Assembly (NCBI RefSeq): GCF_001594005.1
Contig: NZ_LTBA01000013.1
Location: 1 to 64,000, forward strand
Source of the DNA: Clostridium tepidiprofundi DSM 19306
GTDB lineage: Bacteria > Bacillota > Clostridia > Clostridiales > Clostridiaceae
Direction of reading: 5' to 3'
DNA length: 64,000 nt
A program made the translations under genes and the position numbers. Position 1 is the stretch's first letter, and the number at the start of each line of letters is the position of its first letter. This document shows, piece after piece, positions 1 to 11,227 of the stretch. Below the pieces are notes generated by a model that saw only the letters and a program-made list of their open reading frames with translations, made no database searches and was not told where the DNA came from.

Positions 1-255
1 TTGAGCATATGATTGATTTATGCTATGCATGAATTGACTTATATCTGCTCCATTTGAATCGATCAATAAATGGACATGTGTGGTCATTATACAATAACCA
101 TAGAGTTTAAAGCGATATTTAATTTTATATTTTTTCACAATATTTAAGAAAACATTTTTATCTTCATTTTTCTTAAATAGGGGGAAATCGCTTATGCTTC
201 TGAGCATAACATGATAAATTCCATTTTCAATTTTAAATCTAGCTTTTCTAGGCAT
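1..255 (-). CDS. REP-associated tyrosine transposase (Y1_Tnp/IS200-like), 3' part beyond window
   Basis: The first 85 residues of a single-strand DNA transposase of the Y1/IS200 type are visible; the gene runs off the left edge, so its catalytic tyrosine is not seen. The peptide begins MPRKARFKIENGIYHV and contains YCIMTTHVHLLID around residues 54-66. The HVH inside it is the HUH metal-binding motif of the family. The start at 255 follows GGAGGAG (264-270) with good spacing. Proteins of this kind (RAYTs) are chromosomal and are associated with short palindromic repeats rather than with mobile IS ends. The neighbourhood fits: GAACCGTCCC motifs lie 200-380 bases upstream and the window is full of hairpin-bearing repeats. 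Family assignment is firm; any action on the window's repeats is inference. Confidence 0.85.
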   Translation of the reverse strand, partial: MPRKARFKIENGIYHVMLRSISDFPLFKKNEDKNVFLNIVKKYKIKYRFKLYGYCIMTTHVHLLIDSNGADISQFMHSINQSYAQ

Positions 256-382
256 AATAACATCTCCTCCAATAATAATTAATATTTAACTTTGAATTAT
301 TTATATAAATATTGAGGTTTTATCAATATCTATTTTAGATTATTGACAAGAGTAGTAACATTTAATCAATTGTTTAATCAAT

Positions 383-635
383 TGAAATTTGTATAATTTA
401 TGAGAAAACTGGTGAGGGGTCTTAATTTTTCTTATTTACATCTATTGGAATGAAAGTTAGTAAAAATGAACCGTCCCTAATACTTTCTTTTGAAATTTGT
501 ATAATTTAAGATGAGAAAGATGATAAATAAGAAAAGAGTGAACCGTCCCTATTGGCTCCAGCTATTAAATCTAATAATAAAATCTAATCTAATAAAATCT
601 AAAGAATCTAATAATAATAAAAATGAACCGTCCCC
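383..635. repeat. RAYT-associated short repeats (GAACCGTCCC x3)
   Basis: GAACCGTCCC followed by T or C occurs at 468-478, 540-550 and 625-635. A second direct repeat, GAAATTTGTATAATTTA, occurs at about 384-400 and 491-507. The inverse form GGGACGGTTC is, from memory, a common companion of Y1 transposase genes in Firmicutes. The stretch 256-640 has no gene. Confidence 0.6.
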
Positions 636-643
636 AATACTCC

Positions 644-683
644 TAAAAAAAAGGACTACCCATCAACAGGTAATCCTTTTTTC
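644..683 (-). terminator. Rho-independent terminator of groESL
   Basis: On the minus strand GGATTACC, a TGTTGAT loop and GGGTAGTCC form a stem with one G-U pair, followed by eight U. It lies about 70 bases after the groEL stop. Confidence 0.85.
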
Positions 684-754
684 AAATACGTTTGTTTATT
701 GTTTATTATTTATTATTTGTTTATTATTTATTATTTGTTTATTATTAGCGTTTA

Positions 755-2383
<1,629 letters not shown>

Positions 2384-2465
2384 TTAACCCTCCTATATCC
2401 TAAAGTTTTATTATTATCACGAGTTACATACTATTTATTCTCACACTATTTATTTTATTCTCAAT

Positions 2466-2807
<342 letters not shown>

Positions 2808-2884
2808 CTAAGCAGCTGCTACATTATTATTTTTCAAAAATATATTTTAATTGAATTAATGAACCTAAATATATTAAATTAAAT

Positions 2885-3035
2885 AGATCAAATGTATAAG
2901 TATAAGTATAAGCGTATATAAGTGTATAAGTATAAGTATAAGTGTGTAAGTACAAGTACAAGTGTATAAGTATAAGTGTATAAGTATAAGTATAAGTGTA
3001 TAAGTGTACAAGTACATATTATATTAAATGTATAA
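2885..3035. repeat. AAGTATA/AAGTGTAT short tandem repeats in the groES leader
   Basis: About 150 bases consist almost only of imperfect AAGTATA and AAGTGTAT units (or AAGTACA). They lie between the CIRCE operator and groES, so they are transcribed as 5' leader. Read on the minus strand they are TACTTATAC units like those at 36955-37345. Unit number is probably variable through slippage. Confidence 0.8.
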
Positions 3036-3047
3036 GTATATATCTTG

Positions 3048-3087
3048 TTAGCACTCATTGTTATAGAGTGCTAATACAATTATTATA
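3048..3087 (-). promoter_or_regulatory. CIRCE operator and promoter of groESL
   Basis: TTAGCACTC, nine bases, GAGTGCTAA (3048-3074) is a perfect CIRCE, the binding site of the heat-shock repressor HrcA. A minus-strand -10 box TATAAT lies at 3082-3087, so the operator covers the transcription start. A TTGATA at 3108-3113 is a possible -35 box but its 20-base spacing is long. Confidence 0.93.
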
Positions 3088-3439
3088 GTAATTAATACTT
3101 CCATAAATATCAAATACCGCTAATCGACATTTAGGTTAATTATACTTAAATAACTATACTTAGATTAATATTGGTCTTATTTTCTTATGTTTACTCAATA
3201 TATCATTATTTTTCATAATTATCTTTCATAATTATTAACCTTACGCTCAATAATTATTCAGAAAAAAATAATTTTTTTGAAAAAGTATATTTATTATCAA
3301 TTATGTCGAGAATCTAAACTGGTATTCATCTATCTAAGCCTCTATCTAAACAAGTGAAGAATTGCACACAGTTCGCTTGTATATCATCTAAAGACTAGAG
3401 TATTCATCTATCTAAGGAAGTAAGGAAGTGAACAATTAA

Positions 3440-4159
3440 ATGTCTCGTAATATTTTAAATATTATTTTAAATGGTATTTTTAATTTTGTTTTTATAATAG
3501 CATTCTGTTTGTTAATAATTATTTTATCAGTAAAATTTACGGTTCATTTTAAGCCATTATATTATCATGACATCAATAAACTAAATATAGAAAGCGTTTC
3601 AGATTTAAGTAGAAATGAAATAATAAATAATTATAACTATTTAGTTAACTTTATTTCATCACCTGAAAATAATATAAACTTTAAAATTCCGTCATTTTCT
3701 GATTCTACCGAAGGTATAATACATTTTTATGAAGTTAAATCAATATTCAATAAATTAAACTATATATTTTATTCTTGTTTGCTTATATCTGTAATTGGAA
3801 TTTTGTTAAAAATAAAAAGACACGATTATGTTTTCTTAAAATTGTGTTCAATAATTTTAATATCATCTCAAATCATTATACTGCTGCCAATTATTATTGA
3901 CTTTAATAAAAGTTTTACTTACTTTCATAAAATATTGTTCAATAATGATTATTGGCTCTTTAACGAAAAAACAGACCCAGTGATTAAAATACTTCCTGAG
4001 CCATTTTTCTTCCATTGTGTGCTACTTTTTATAGGTATTATTACTACAATGAGCTGCATATTAGCAATTGTATTTTTAAAACTCAACTCCCCTAAGAATA
4101 AGACAAATACTGCATTAAGAAAAAAAATATTAATAAAAAGATTATTGAACACTAAGTAA
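3440..4159 (+). CDS. DUF1461/TIGR01906 family integral membrane protein
   Basis: This 239-residue membrane protein has four likely transmembrane segments: near residues 12-32, 108-126, 132-152 and 188-212. Between the first two is an extracytoplasmic loop of about 75 residues. The stretch FHKILFNNDYWLF followed by EKTDPVIKILPEPFF, before the last membrane segment, is the signature of the DUF1461 family, whose function is unknown. The start follows GGAAGTG. It stands alone between groESL and a convergent VTT-domain gene. The upstream region repeats ATTCATCTATCTAAG at about 3324 and 3393. Family call is good; no role can be assigned. Confidence 0.75.
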   Translation: MSRNILNIILNGIFNFVFIIAFCLLIIILSVKFTVHFKPLYYHDINKLNIESVSDLSRNEIINNYNYLVNFISSPENNINFKIPSFSDSTEGIIHFYEVKSIFNKLNYIFYSCLLISVIGILLKIKRHDYVFLKLCSIILISSQIIILLPIIIDFNKSFTYFHKILFNNDYWLFNEKTDPVIKILPEPFFFHCVLLFIGIITTMSCILAIVFLKLNSPKNKTNTALRKKILIKRLLNTK

Positions 4160-4397
4160 TCTACTAAGTAATTTATAATTTATATTGAACATTAAGTTTA
4201 TATTGAACATTAAGTAATTTATGCGTTAAGTAATTTATGCGCATTTTGGATATTATTTTTATCTTGGATATTATTTTTAAAATAGATTTCCTTAAAATTA
4301 ATTATGATTATGTACATTGCTGTGATTATGTGATTATGATTATGTGTGATTATGTACATTGCTGTAACAGATAACAATATACCTAATTAGGGTATAT
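4160..4397. repeat. Short direct repeats between convergent genes
   Basis: The gap holds doubled words only: AAGTAATTTATGCG (about 4204-4235), TTGGATATTATTTTTA (about 4257-4280) and GATTATGTACATTGCTGTG (about 4306-4365). They look like slippage products. No gene and no clear terminator are seen. Confidence 0.5.
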
Positions 4398-5120
4398 TCA
4401 ATATTTTCGATTTTTTCTTCTTTTATCAATTTGATTAATTATTTTATCTTTGTTAACTATAGCAATTATAAAAACGACAGATATCGCAACTGCTATAGTT
4501 ACTAGAGTTTCCTTGTCTCCTATGTTTATTTTGTCTCCAAAATATGCAGAAAGTAGTATAGCAGGAATCCTTCCTAATGTTGAATAAACAATAAAATTCT
4601 TAAAGCAAATATTAGTAATTCCACAGATATACGCTAAAGCATCCTTTGGTATGCCCGGAATTAAATACAAAATGAATATCATAACATTAAACCTTGGTGT
4701 ACTTAGCTTTTTTTCATAGAATTCAACTTTTTCCGATGATATTATCTTTTTGACAAAAAACCGTCCCAACTTTTTTGAAATAAAAAATGCTATGCTACTC
4801 CCAATAGTAATACCAATTACTGACAATACCGTTCCCAGTACTGTACCAAATACGTAACCGCCAGCTATCTGTACTATTTCGCCAGGAATCGCAAAAATTA
4901 CAACTTGAAGTATTTGAATAACTATAAATACTAACCCTGCTTTATCCTTATATTTTAATATGTAATTTTGAATACTTTTAGGACTTTTAAAAATATAATA
5001 ATAGTTCTTAAATAAAAAATATATTAACAATGCAATTGAAATAGAAAATATTGAAATAATTATATACGTTTTGTATTCTTTTACACTATTTTTTATGAAA
5101 CTCTTAATTTTACTTAACAA
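4398..5120 (-). CDS. TVP38/TMEM64 (VTT/DedA-like) membrane protein
   Basis: This polytopic membrane protein of about 240 residues belongs to the VTT (SNARE-associated, DedA-like) superfamily. Members include putative lipid scramblases and transporters. The core GGYVFGTVLGTVLSVIGIT and IGSSIAFFISKKLGRFF, and later YLIPGIPKDALAYICGIT, match it. I prefer the TTG start at 5120, preceded at good spacing by AAAGGAG. The longer frame opening with ATG at 5150 begins inside a sequence identical to the end of the local MITE (GGCATTTGAAAGAAAATA) and has no ribosome site. The exact substrate is unknown. Confidence 0.8.
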   Translation of the reverse strand: MLSKIKSFIKNSVKEYKTYIIISIFSISIALLIYFLFKNYYYIFKSPKSIQNYILKYKDKAGLVFIVIQILQVVIFAIPGEIVQIAGGYVFGTVLGTVLSVIGITIGSSIAFFISKKLGRFFVKKIISSEKVEFYEKKLSTPRFNVMIFILYLIPGIPKDALAYICGITNICFKNFIVYSTLGRIPAILLSAYFGDKINIGDKETLVTIAVAISVVFIIAIVNKDKIINQIDKRRKNRKY

Positions 5121-5127
5121 CTCGATA

Positions 5128-5157
5128 ACTCCTTTGATATTTTCTTTCAAATGCCTT
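5128..5157. mobile_element. Solo MITE end (terminal repeat remnant)
   Basis: AAGGCATTTGAAAGAAAATA on the minus strand equals one terminal repeat of the 163-bp MITE found at 29862, 46157, 58637 and 61795. It sits exactly between the glycosylase stop and the VTT gene's ribosome site and supplies a spurious upstream ATG. Confidence 0.6.
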
Positions 5158-5162
5158 ATTCT

Positions 5163-6047
5163 CTAGTTTGTTATTTGAATATTGTTTTCTCTAGCATAGT
5201 AAAACAAATACTGCTGAGCAAATCCAGATAACTTACCAAATTTTTCCCTAGCAAATTGTCTTATTTTAGGCAATGAAACATCAGGTGCTAAATAAAAATA
5301 TTGCATTGCCCTTTTAACCCAAATATCAACTGGAAAAGCTGAGTATTTTGCCATAGAAAACAACATTATGCAGTCGGCAACCTTTGGTCCAACACCACTA
5401 AATTTCTTTAGTTCATTGTGACAAGCATCATCGTCTAAATTTGCTATATAGCTTAAATCAATTTCACCATTATTCAATTGATGTATGGTTTCAATAATAT
5501 ATTTTGCCCTAAACCCAGCTCCACATTCTTTAATATCATCTAAAGTAGCACACTTTAAATTCTCAAGACTTGGAAAAGCATAATAAACCTGATTTTTATA
5601 ATGTATTTCTTTTCCCCATCTTTTACTTATATTCTGTATGGTTCTTTTGATCATTGGTATCCTGTTATTTGCTGATATAATAAATGAAATTAGCAACTCA
5701 AATGGTTCCTGTTTAAGCAATCTTATACCATGTCCGAATTCTACAGCATTTTTTAATATTGTATCCTTGCTAAGTTCTTTTTTTATTTTAGAGTAATCTC
5801 TTTTTAAATCAAAATAATCACTCCATATTTCTTCAAATTGTTTTATATTAGTATTATATAGTATTACATTTTTCCCTTGTTTTTCAACTTCTATTACATT
5901 TTCAAAAGCTACTCCAACATAATTTCCTTCTTCATTTTTATGCCATCTAAAACATTGTCCACACTCGAATATATGCTCTAATTCAAAATTTTTTACTCCT
6001 TTTAACATTACTCCATTATCAATTTCTTCTACGCTTTTGTAGTCCAC
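5163..6047 (-). CDS. ogg: 8-oxoguanine DNA glycosylase/lyase (OGG1-type)
   Basis: This base-excision enzyme removes 8-oxoguanine from DNA and cuts the strand by beta-elimination. The 294 residues show the OGG N-terminal domain (residues ~10-115, with GQCFRW at 30-35) and the helix-hairpin-helix-GPD domain. GVGPKVADC at 218-226 carries the catalytic Lys222, and FPVD at 238-241 the catalytic Asp241. The spacing matches human OGG1 (Lys249/Asp268). The GTG start at 6047 follows GGGGAG. It is 42 bases upstream of the VTT gene, perhaps co-transcribed. A 1.5-kb repeat block lies directly upstream. Confidence 0.93.
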   Translation of the reverse strand: MDYKSVEEIDNGVMLKGVKNFELEHIFECGQCFRWHKNEEGNYVGVAFENVIEVEKQGKNVILYNTNIKQFEEIWSDYFDLKRDYSKIKKELSKDTILKNAVEFGHGIRLLKQEPFELLISFIISANNRIPMIKRTIQNISKRWGKEIHYKNQVYYAFPSLENLKCATLDDIKECGAGFRAKYIIETIHQLNNGEIDLSYIANLDDDACHNELKKFSGVGPKVADCIMLFSMAKYSAFPVDIWVKRAMQYFYLAPDVSLPKIRQFAREKFGKLSGFAQQYLFYYARENNIQITN

Positions 6048-6065
6048 TTTTTTACTCTCTCCCCT

Positions 6066-7560
6066 TTTTTGTTTTAGTATCCAGTCACCAATCTCTAGTC
6101 TCCAGTGCAGATTTGTAGCTTGACAGCTAGCAACTATTTAAGAACAAAATTTAAATATTAATATCCATCAAAGCCACAATCTGTTTTGGGGATTGGCGAT
6201 TGGTGATTAGTGACTTTTGTTTTAGTCTCCACTCTCTAGTCGTAGTCTCCAACTTCCAGCTTCCAACACAAATTTGGCAGCCAGCATATTATTAGGTGCT
6301 AGGAATTTAAACAAGGTACTAGGATATAAATCAAGGCTACTAGTTTGCCAGACGGCTAGAGGGCTAGTATCCAGTCACCAATCTCTAGTCTCCAGTGCAG
6401 ATTTGTAGCTTGACAGCTAGCAACTATTTAAGAACAAAATTTAAATATTAATATCCATCAAAGCCACAATCTGTTTTGGGGATTGGCGATTGGTGATTAG
6501 TGACTTTTGTTTTAGTCTCCACTCTCTAGTTGTAGTCTCCAACTTCCAGCTTCCAACACAAATTTGGCAGCCAGCATATTATTAGGTGCTAGGAGTTTAA
6601 ACAAGGTGCTAAGTACTAGGATAAATCAAGGCTACTAGTTTGCCAGACGGCTAGAGGGCTAGTATCTAGTCTCCAATCTCTAATCTCCAGTGCAGATTTG
6701 TAGCTTGACAGCTAGCAACTATTTAAGAACAAAATTTAAATATTAATATCCATCAAAGCCACAATCTATTTTGGGGATTGGCGATTGGTGATTAGTGACT
6801 TTTGTTTTAGTCTCCACTCTCTAGTCGTAGTCTCCAACTTCCAGCTTCCAATACAGATTTGGCAGCCAGCATATTATCAGGTACTAGGAGTTTAAACAAG
6901 GTGCTAGGATAAATCAAGGCTACTAGTTTGCCAGACGGCTAGAGGGCTAGTATCCAGTCTCCAATCTCTAGTCTCCAGTGCAGATTTGTAGCTTGACAGC
7001 TAGCAACTATTTAAGAATAAAATTTAAATATTAATATCCATCAAATTCACTATTTGCTTTAGTAACTGGCGATTGGTGATTAGTGACTTTTGTTTTAGTC
7101 TCTAGTACAGATTTGCCATCTGTATACCAGTATCTATTTTAGGTACTAGGCACCGGTTACTAGGAAATAAAATCTAGTATGATAGTCTGCCAGAGTATTA
7201 GGCTGCTAGTGCAGATTTACAACTTGATTGCTATATACTTACAACCAGCAAATGTTTTTATATTGCATTTAGGAAGTTACGAAGCAATCTACACCTTTAC
7301 TAGTAAACTAGCCGACTGACAATCTATCATTAAAGAAATCGTGTAGCGATTTCTTCATCAACTGGTAATTAGCCCACTGGCAACTAGAAATCTTGTTTTA
7401 AAAGGTCGTGTAACGATTTCAACATTAACTAGCACCTAGCACACTAGTAACTAACAATCTTTATTAAAGAAATTGAGTAGCAATTTCAACCTTTACTATT
7501 CCCTATTCTCCATTCACTATTTTCTATTTAAGGTTCACTATTCTCTATTTAAAGGTTTTC
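6066..7560 (+). repeat. CTAG-rich mosaic repeat block 1 (~290-bp tandem units)
   Basis: A non-coding block. Units of about 290 bases begin near 6075, 6365, 6659 and 6950. Each carries TAGTCTCCA-type heptamers, a GCAGATTTGTAGCTTGACAG stretch, a CAAAGCCACAATCTG stretch and a degenerate GATTGGYGATTAG run. The right part holds the hairpins GAAATCG-TGTAG-CGATTTC (7335-7353) and GAAATTG-AGTAG-CAATTTC (7469-7487). It closes with the terminal module AACCTTTACTATT...TAAAGGTT (7488-7557). I count six CTAG in 6301-6420 and none in the equally long groEL stretch 1081-1200. It lies upstream of ogg and downstream of the GntR gene. Confidence 0.9.
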
Positions 7561-7580
7561 TTCTTCTCATAAGTTTTTGT

Positions 7581-8219
7581 CTAGCGAAAAAAGTTTCTCG
7601 ACATTTGCTCTAAGAATTTTTGAGTATGTTTTTCAGCGGCTATTCTAGCCGCTTTTGGATTTCTGTCTTTAATAGCTTCTGCAATCTCTTTTAATGATTC
7701 ATGGAACCAGTTATAGTCATCTAGTACATACTGAATATATTGAAGAAATCTAGCTGTTTTAGTATTTAATTCCTCAAGAGTTTGAATCAGTATTGGATTC
7801 CTAGATGCTTTTCTAGTAATCTGATGAAATTTTTGGTCATCTTTGATACACTTCTTATAGTCCTTAACCAAATCATATTGAGGAAATCTCATTATTATCT
7901 CATATAACTCTTCAATATCGTCTTCTCCGGCCCTTTGTGCTGCTAGTTCTGCTGCAAGCCCTTCCAAATTCCTTTTAACTTCATAGGCATATTTTACTTC
8001 ATTCAAATCAACCTGTGTTACATACGTACCTACTCTTGGAATCATATCAACAAGTCCATTCTGAGATAATTTAAGGAGTGCTTCTCTAACTGGAGTTCTA
8101 CTAACACCAAATTCCTCAATTAACTGCTTCTCACTTATAAGCTGACCTGGCTTATACTCTATTTCAACTATTCTTCTTTTTAATTCATTATAAATTTCTA
8201 TATTAGCTGGTTTATCCAT
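7581..8219 (-). CDS. GntR-family transcriptional regulator (FCD domain)
   Basis: This is a DNA-binding regulator of the FadR subfamily. The winged helix covers about residues 8-70 (EYKPGQLISEKQLIEEFGVSR then TPVREALLKL) and the all-helical FCD ligand domain the rest. The ATG at 8219 follows AAAAGGAATG and gives 212 residues. A longer frame from 8240 would overlap the stop of the oxidoreductase beta subunit. It is the last gene of the por cluster, same strand, overlapping promoter-less, so it may sense a substrate or product of that enzyme. FCD regulators usually bind a carboxylic acid; the ligand here is not known. Confidence 0.88.
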   Translation of the reverse strand: MDKPANIEIYNELKRRIVEIEYKPGQLISEKQLIEEFGVSRTPVREALLKLSQNGLVDMIPRVGTYVTQVDLNEVKYAYEVKRNLEGLAAELAAQRAGEDDIEELYEIIMRFPQYDLVKDYKKCIKDDQKFHQITRKASRNPILIQTLEELNTKTARFLQYIQYVLDDYNWFHESLKEIAEAIKDRNPKAARIAAEKHTQKFLEQMSRNFFR

Positions 8220-8233
8220 GAAATCATTCCTTT

Positions 8234-9142
8234 TTACCAATTATTCATTCTTTCCCACTTGTAATCTCTGTATTTTACTATAACTTCTATATCTTCATCT
8301 TTTAAATGTTTAAATCTTCCTTGTCTCTTTAAATAATGCTCAACAGGTTTAAATTCTTTTGGTCTTCTATTGAGTTTGAATTCTCCATTTTCATATTCTG
8401 CTAAATACCATAATCCACAGTCAACTGCTTCTTTTGCAATTTCAACAGTTTTATCTGCCGTATAACCCCATCCAGTTGGACATGGTGCCATTACATGAAT
8501 GTAAGATGTTCCATCATTTTCTGATGCTTTTTTTATTTTCATTAAGAAATCTTCTGGATACCCAATACTTGCAGTTGCAGCATATGGAATGTCATGAGCT
8601 GCTGCAATTTCGAACATATTCTTTTTCATAGTTGTTGCACCTGGAAAATTCTTGCCCGCTGGAGAAGTGGTTGTTTTCGTTCCATAAGGCGTAAGACCAC
8701 TTTTTTGAATTCCAGTATTCATATACGCTTCATTGTCATAACAAATATATATTACTTTTTCATTTCTGTCAATTGCACCTGACAATGCTTGCATACCTAT
8801 ATCTGCTGTTCCACCATCACCAGCAAATCCAACAACATTACAATCTTTTAACCCCAAAGCTTTTATTCCTGCTCTAATTCCTGAAAGCACAGCTCCAGTT
8901 GCTGCAAATGGAGTGATTATAGCGTTATTTCTGAATGCCATCTGTGGATATATAAATCCTACTGCTGACATACATCCTGCTGGAAGTGCTGCAAATGTTC
9001 TTTCTCCTAAAACCTTCATTGCTAATCTTACTGCAAGACTTCCTCCACATCCACCGCAAGCTTTATGACCATAGAAAAATTCTTCATTAGTTAACGTTTT
9101 TGCATTAAGGGGTTTTACACTATTATTAGCTACATTAGTCAT
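8234..9142 (-). CDS. porB: 2-oxoacid:ferredoxin oxidoreductase beta subunit (TPP-binding)
   Basis: This subunit binds thiamine diphosphate, and one [4Fe-4S] cluster, and decarboxylates the 2-oxoacid. The N-terminal CGGCGGS and the later CMSAVGF and APCPTGW carry the four cluster cysteines of the family. GDGGTADIGMQAL and DNEAYMNTG form the TPP/Mg motif. The ATG at 9142 follows GAGGTG; an in-frame GTG at 9151 would overlap porA. It is the last subunit in the order gamma-delta-alpha-beta, the layout typical of pyruvate ferredoxin oxidoreductases of four-subunit type. Pyruvate is the likeliest substrate, but a branched-chain 2-oxoacid cannot be excluded from sequence alone. Confidence 0.9.
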   Translation of the reverse strand: MTNVANNSVKPLNAKTLTNEEFFYGHKACGGCGGSLAVRLAMKVLGERTFAALPAGCMSAVGFIYPQMAFRNNAIITPFAATGAVLSGIRAGIKALGLKDCNVVGFAGDGGTADIGMQALSGAIDRNEKVIYICYDNEAYMNTGIQKSGLTPYGTKTTTSPAGKNFPGATTMKKNMFEIAAAHDIPYAATASIGYPEDFLMKIKKASENDGTSYIHVMAPCPTGWGYTADKTVEIAKEAVDCGLWYLAEYENGEFKLNRRPKEFKPVEHYLKRQGRFKHLKDEDIEVIVKYRDYKWERMNNW

Positions 9143-9143
9143 A

Positions 9144-10325
9144 TTATTCACACCTCACATTCACGAATTGGATTCTATCATGTTCTTTACCATCAACTAT
9201 TTCCATAAGTTTTATGAACATATTTTCAACATTTTCCTTTGTGATATCTCTTCCACCAAGTCCGGCTATAAAGTTCATTGTTTTAGGAAGTTCTTTCAAT
9301 TCAACCAATGCTGAATTCACATTTGTAAATATGGTTCCCTCATATCCATAAGATATATCTTTATCTATAACACCAATTGCTTTTACTTCTGAACCTACTT
9401 CAGCAACAACTTCTCTTGGGAAAGGTCTTAGGTATCTTAATTTCAATACCCCTACTTTATGCCCCATATCTCTCATCTTATCAACAACTATCCTAGCAGT
9501 TCCAGTAACACTACCAACAGTTACCAAAACATATTCTGCATCATCACATCTATATTTATCAACCATTCCTCCGTAATATCTTCCAAACATGTCTCCGTAC
9601 TCTTTATCTACTCTTTCAATTACTTCAACAGATTTTCTCATATCCAATTCTTGTTTTATTTTGAATTCCAAATTCCAATTATTTCCCGCTGTTATGCATA
9701 AACTTTTGGGATTATCTAAATCCATTTTATTATCTGTTTTGAAAGGAGGTAAGAATTCATCAACTTTTTCCTGTTCAGGTATTTCAACTAATTCATATGT
9801 ATGTGTTAAAACAAATCCGTCCAAATTAACCATCATAGGCATTAACACATTTTCATCTTCAGCTATTTTGTATGCTTGTATTATCATATCAAGTGCTTCT
9901 TGAGCATCTTCAACATAAACTTGAATCCATCCGCTGTTTAACAACATTAATGAGTCAGTTTGATCTCCATAAATGTTCCAAGGTGTTGCTAAAGCTCTGT
10001 TTGCATTCATCATTACTACTGGCAATCTTGCACCACTTGTATAAGGTAAAACCTCTGCCATATAAAGAAGTCCTTGAGAAGATGTTGCTGTAAATGCTCT
10101 TGCACCTACTGAACTAGCTCCCATTGCTGCTGATAATGCACTATGTTCTGATTCAACATGAATATATTCTGCATCTAATGAACCATCTTCAACAAATTCA
10201 GATAATCTCTCAACCACCACTGTCTGAGGTGTAATAGGATATGCTGAAATAACATGTGGTCTTGCCAATCTAGCACCTTCTGCAACAGCGTCATCTCCAC
10301 TTATAAACAACTTTTTATTTGCCAT
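9144..10325 (-). CDS. porA: 2-oxoacid:ferredoxin oxidoreductase alpha subunit
   Basis: The alpha subunit carries the pyrimidine-binding domain that completes the TPP site. It has 393 residues, the usual length. SAYPITPQTVVVERLSEF near residue 28, SEHSALSAAMGASSVGARAF near 60 and TSSQGLLYMAEVLPYTSGAR are hallmark segments. The start at 10325 follows AAGGAGG. It is 3 bases after the delta subunit and 1 base before porB, so translation is coupled. Together with gamma, delta and beta it oxidises a 2-oxoacid to acyl-CoA, CO2 and reduced ferredoxin in the cytoplasm. Confidence 0.93.
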   Translation of the reverse strand: MANKKLFISGDDAVAEGARLARPHVISAYPITPQTVVVERLSEFVEDGSLDAEYIHVESEHSALSAAMGASSVGARAFTATSSQGLLYMAEVLPYTSGARLPVVMMNANRALATPWNIYGDQTDSLMLLNSGWIQVYVEDAQEALDMIIQAYKIAEDENVLMPMMVNLDGFVLTHTYELVEIPEQEKVDEFLPPFKTDNKMDLDNPKSLCITAGNNWNLEFKIKQELDMRKSVEVIERVDKEYGDMFGRYYGGMVDKYRCDDAEYVLVTVGSVTGTARIVVDKMRDMGHKVGVLKLRYLRPFPREVVAEVGSEVKAIGVIDKDISYGYEGTIFTNVNSALVELKELPKTMNFIAGLGGRDITKENVENMFIKLMEIVDGKEHDRIQFVNVRCE

Positions 10326-10328
10326 AAC

Positions 10329-10625
10329 TTACGCCTCCTTCTCCATTGTAATAGCACCAAGTTTGCATTCATTTGCACATACTCCACAGCCCTTACAGAA
10401 ATCATAATCTATCACTGGTTTTCCTTCTGATTTATCTATAACTCCATCTGGACAAAGTAAAAAGCATCTAAAACAGTTCACACACTTTTCGTAATTAATA
10501 ACAGGTTTAAATGTTCTCCAACCAGCATTTTTATCTACAAGATGTCCAGCTTTGCATGTAGAACCAATTGGATATTCATCAATAGTTTTAGGTTGTTGAA
10601 ATTTTACCACTCCAGGTCTATTCAT
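10329..10625 (-). CDS. porD: 2-oxoacid:ferredoxin oxidoreductase delta (ferredoxin) subunit
   Basis: A 98-residue 2[4Fe-4S] ferredoxin subunit that passes electrons to soluble ferredoxin. The motifs CVNCFRCFLLCP and CKGCGVCANEC each fit CxxCxxCxxxC. The ATG at 10625 (MNRPGVV) follows GGGAGTG and overlaps the stop of the gamma subunit by eight bases; a longer upstream frame lacks a ribosome site. Confidence 0.92.
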   Translation of the reverse strand: MNRPGVVKFQQPKTIDEYPIGSTCKAGHLVDKNAGWRTFKPVINYEKCVNCFRCFLLCPDGVIDKSEGKPVIDYDFCKGCGVCANECKLGAITMEKEA

Positions 10626-11169
10626 TTTCAAGCACTCCCTTCGTAATTTCATATGCTTTTTCTATAAGAATTTTATTTTTTTCGGCTATAGAAGGTCTCA
10701 TATTGCTTTCAATAGCTTTTTTAGCAGCTTCAATGTCCACAACACCTGATACTGCAATTAAAGCTCCCATCATGGCTGTATTAGTTATTGGTCTTCCCAA
10801 TATTTCAAGAGCAAGTGATGTAGCATCAATAGCTATTATTCTATTATTTGTCATTTGTTTATATTTCTCTGCATTTTGGGTATTGATAAGAATTACAGAA
10901 TCTTTCTTTAAACCATTAGTCACAGCTTGTCCCATTAATGTTTCATCGAGCACAATTGCATAATCACAATTATAAACTTCACTTCTGTCAGTAATCTTTT
11001 TGTCATCTATTCTAGTGAATCCTAATACTGGTGCTCCTCTTCTTTCTGGTCCAAACGATGGAAATGCCTGGGCGTATTTGCCATTATATACTGCTGCAGC
11101 TGTGCCTAATATTCTTGCGGCGGTAAATCCACCTTGTCCTCCCCTTCCATGCCATCTTATTTCTACCAT
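10618..11169 (-). CDS. porG: 2-oxoacid:ferredoxin oxidoreductase gamma subunit
   Basis: The gamma subunit (183 residues) is the CoA-binding part of the four-subunit enzyme. It opens with VEIRWHGRGGQGGFTAAR, the family signature. The ATG at 11169 follows AAGGGG. It is the first gene of porGDAB-gntR. A possible promoter with TATAAA lies around 11200. Directly upstream is repeat block 2. Confidence 0.92.
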   Translation of the reverse strand: MVEIRWHGRGGQGGFTAARILGTAAAVYNGKYAQAFPSFGPERRGAPVLGFTRIDDKKITDRSEVYNCDYAIVLDETLMGQAVTNGLKKDSVILINTQNAEKYKQMTNNRIIAIDATSLALEILGRPITNTAMMGALIAVSGVVDIEAAKKAIESNMRPSIAEKNKILIEKAYEITKGVLENE

Positions 11170-11227
11170 TTTAATTCCCCTTTCTATTAAATTTATTTTA
11201 ATTTTATAATCATTAATCTTTTTTCGC

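Noticed and set aside
6066-7560. CRISPR array
   Set aside because: Units are ~290 bases with internal degenerate repeats, no constant repeat with unique spacers, and no cas genes.
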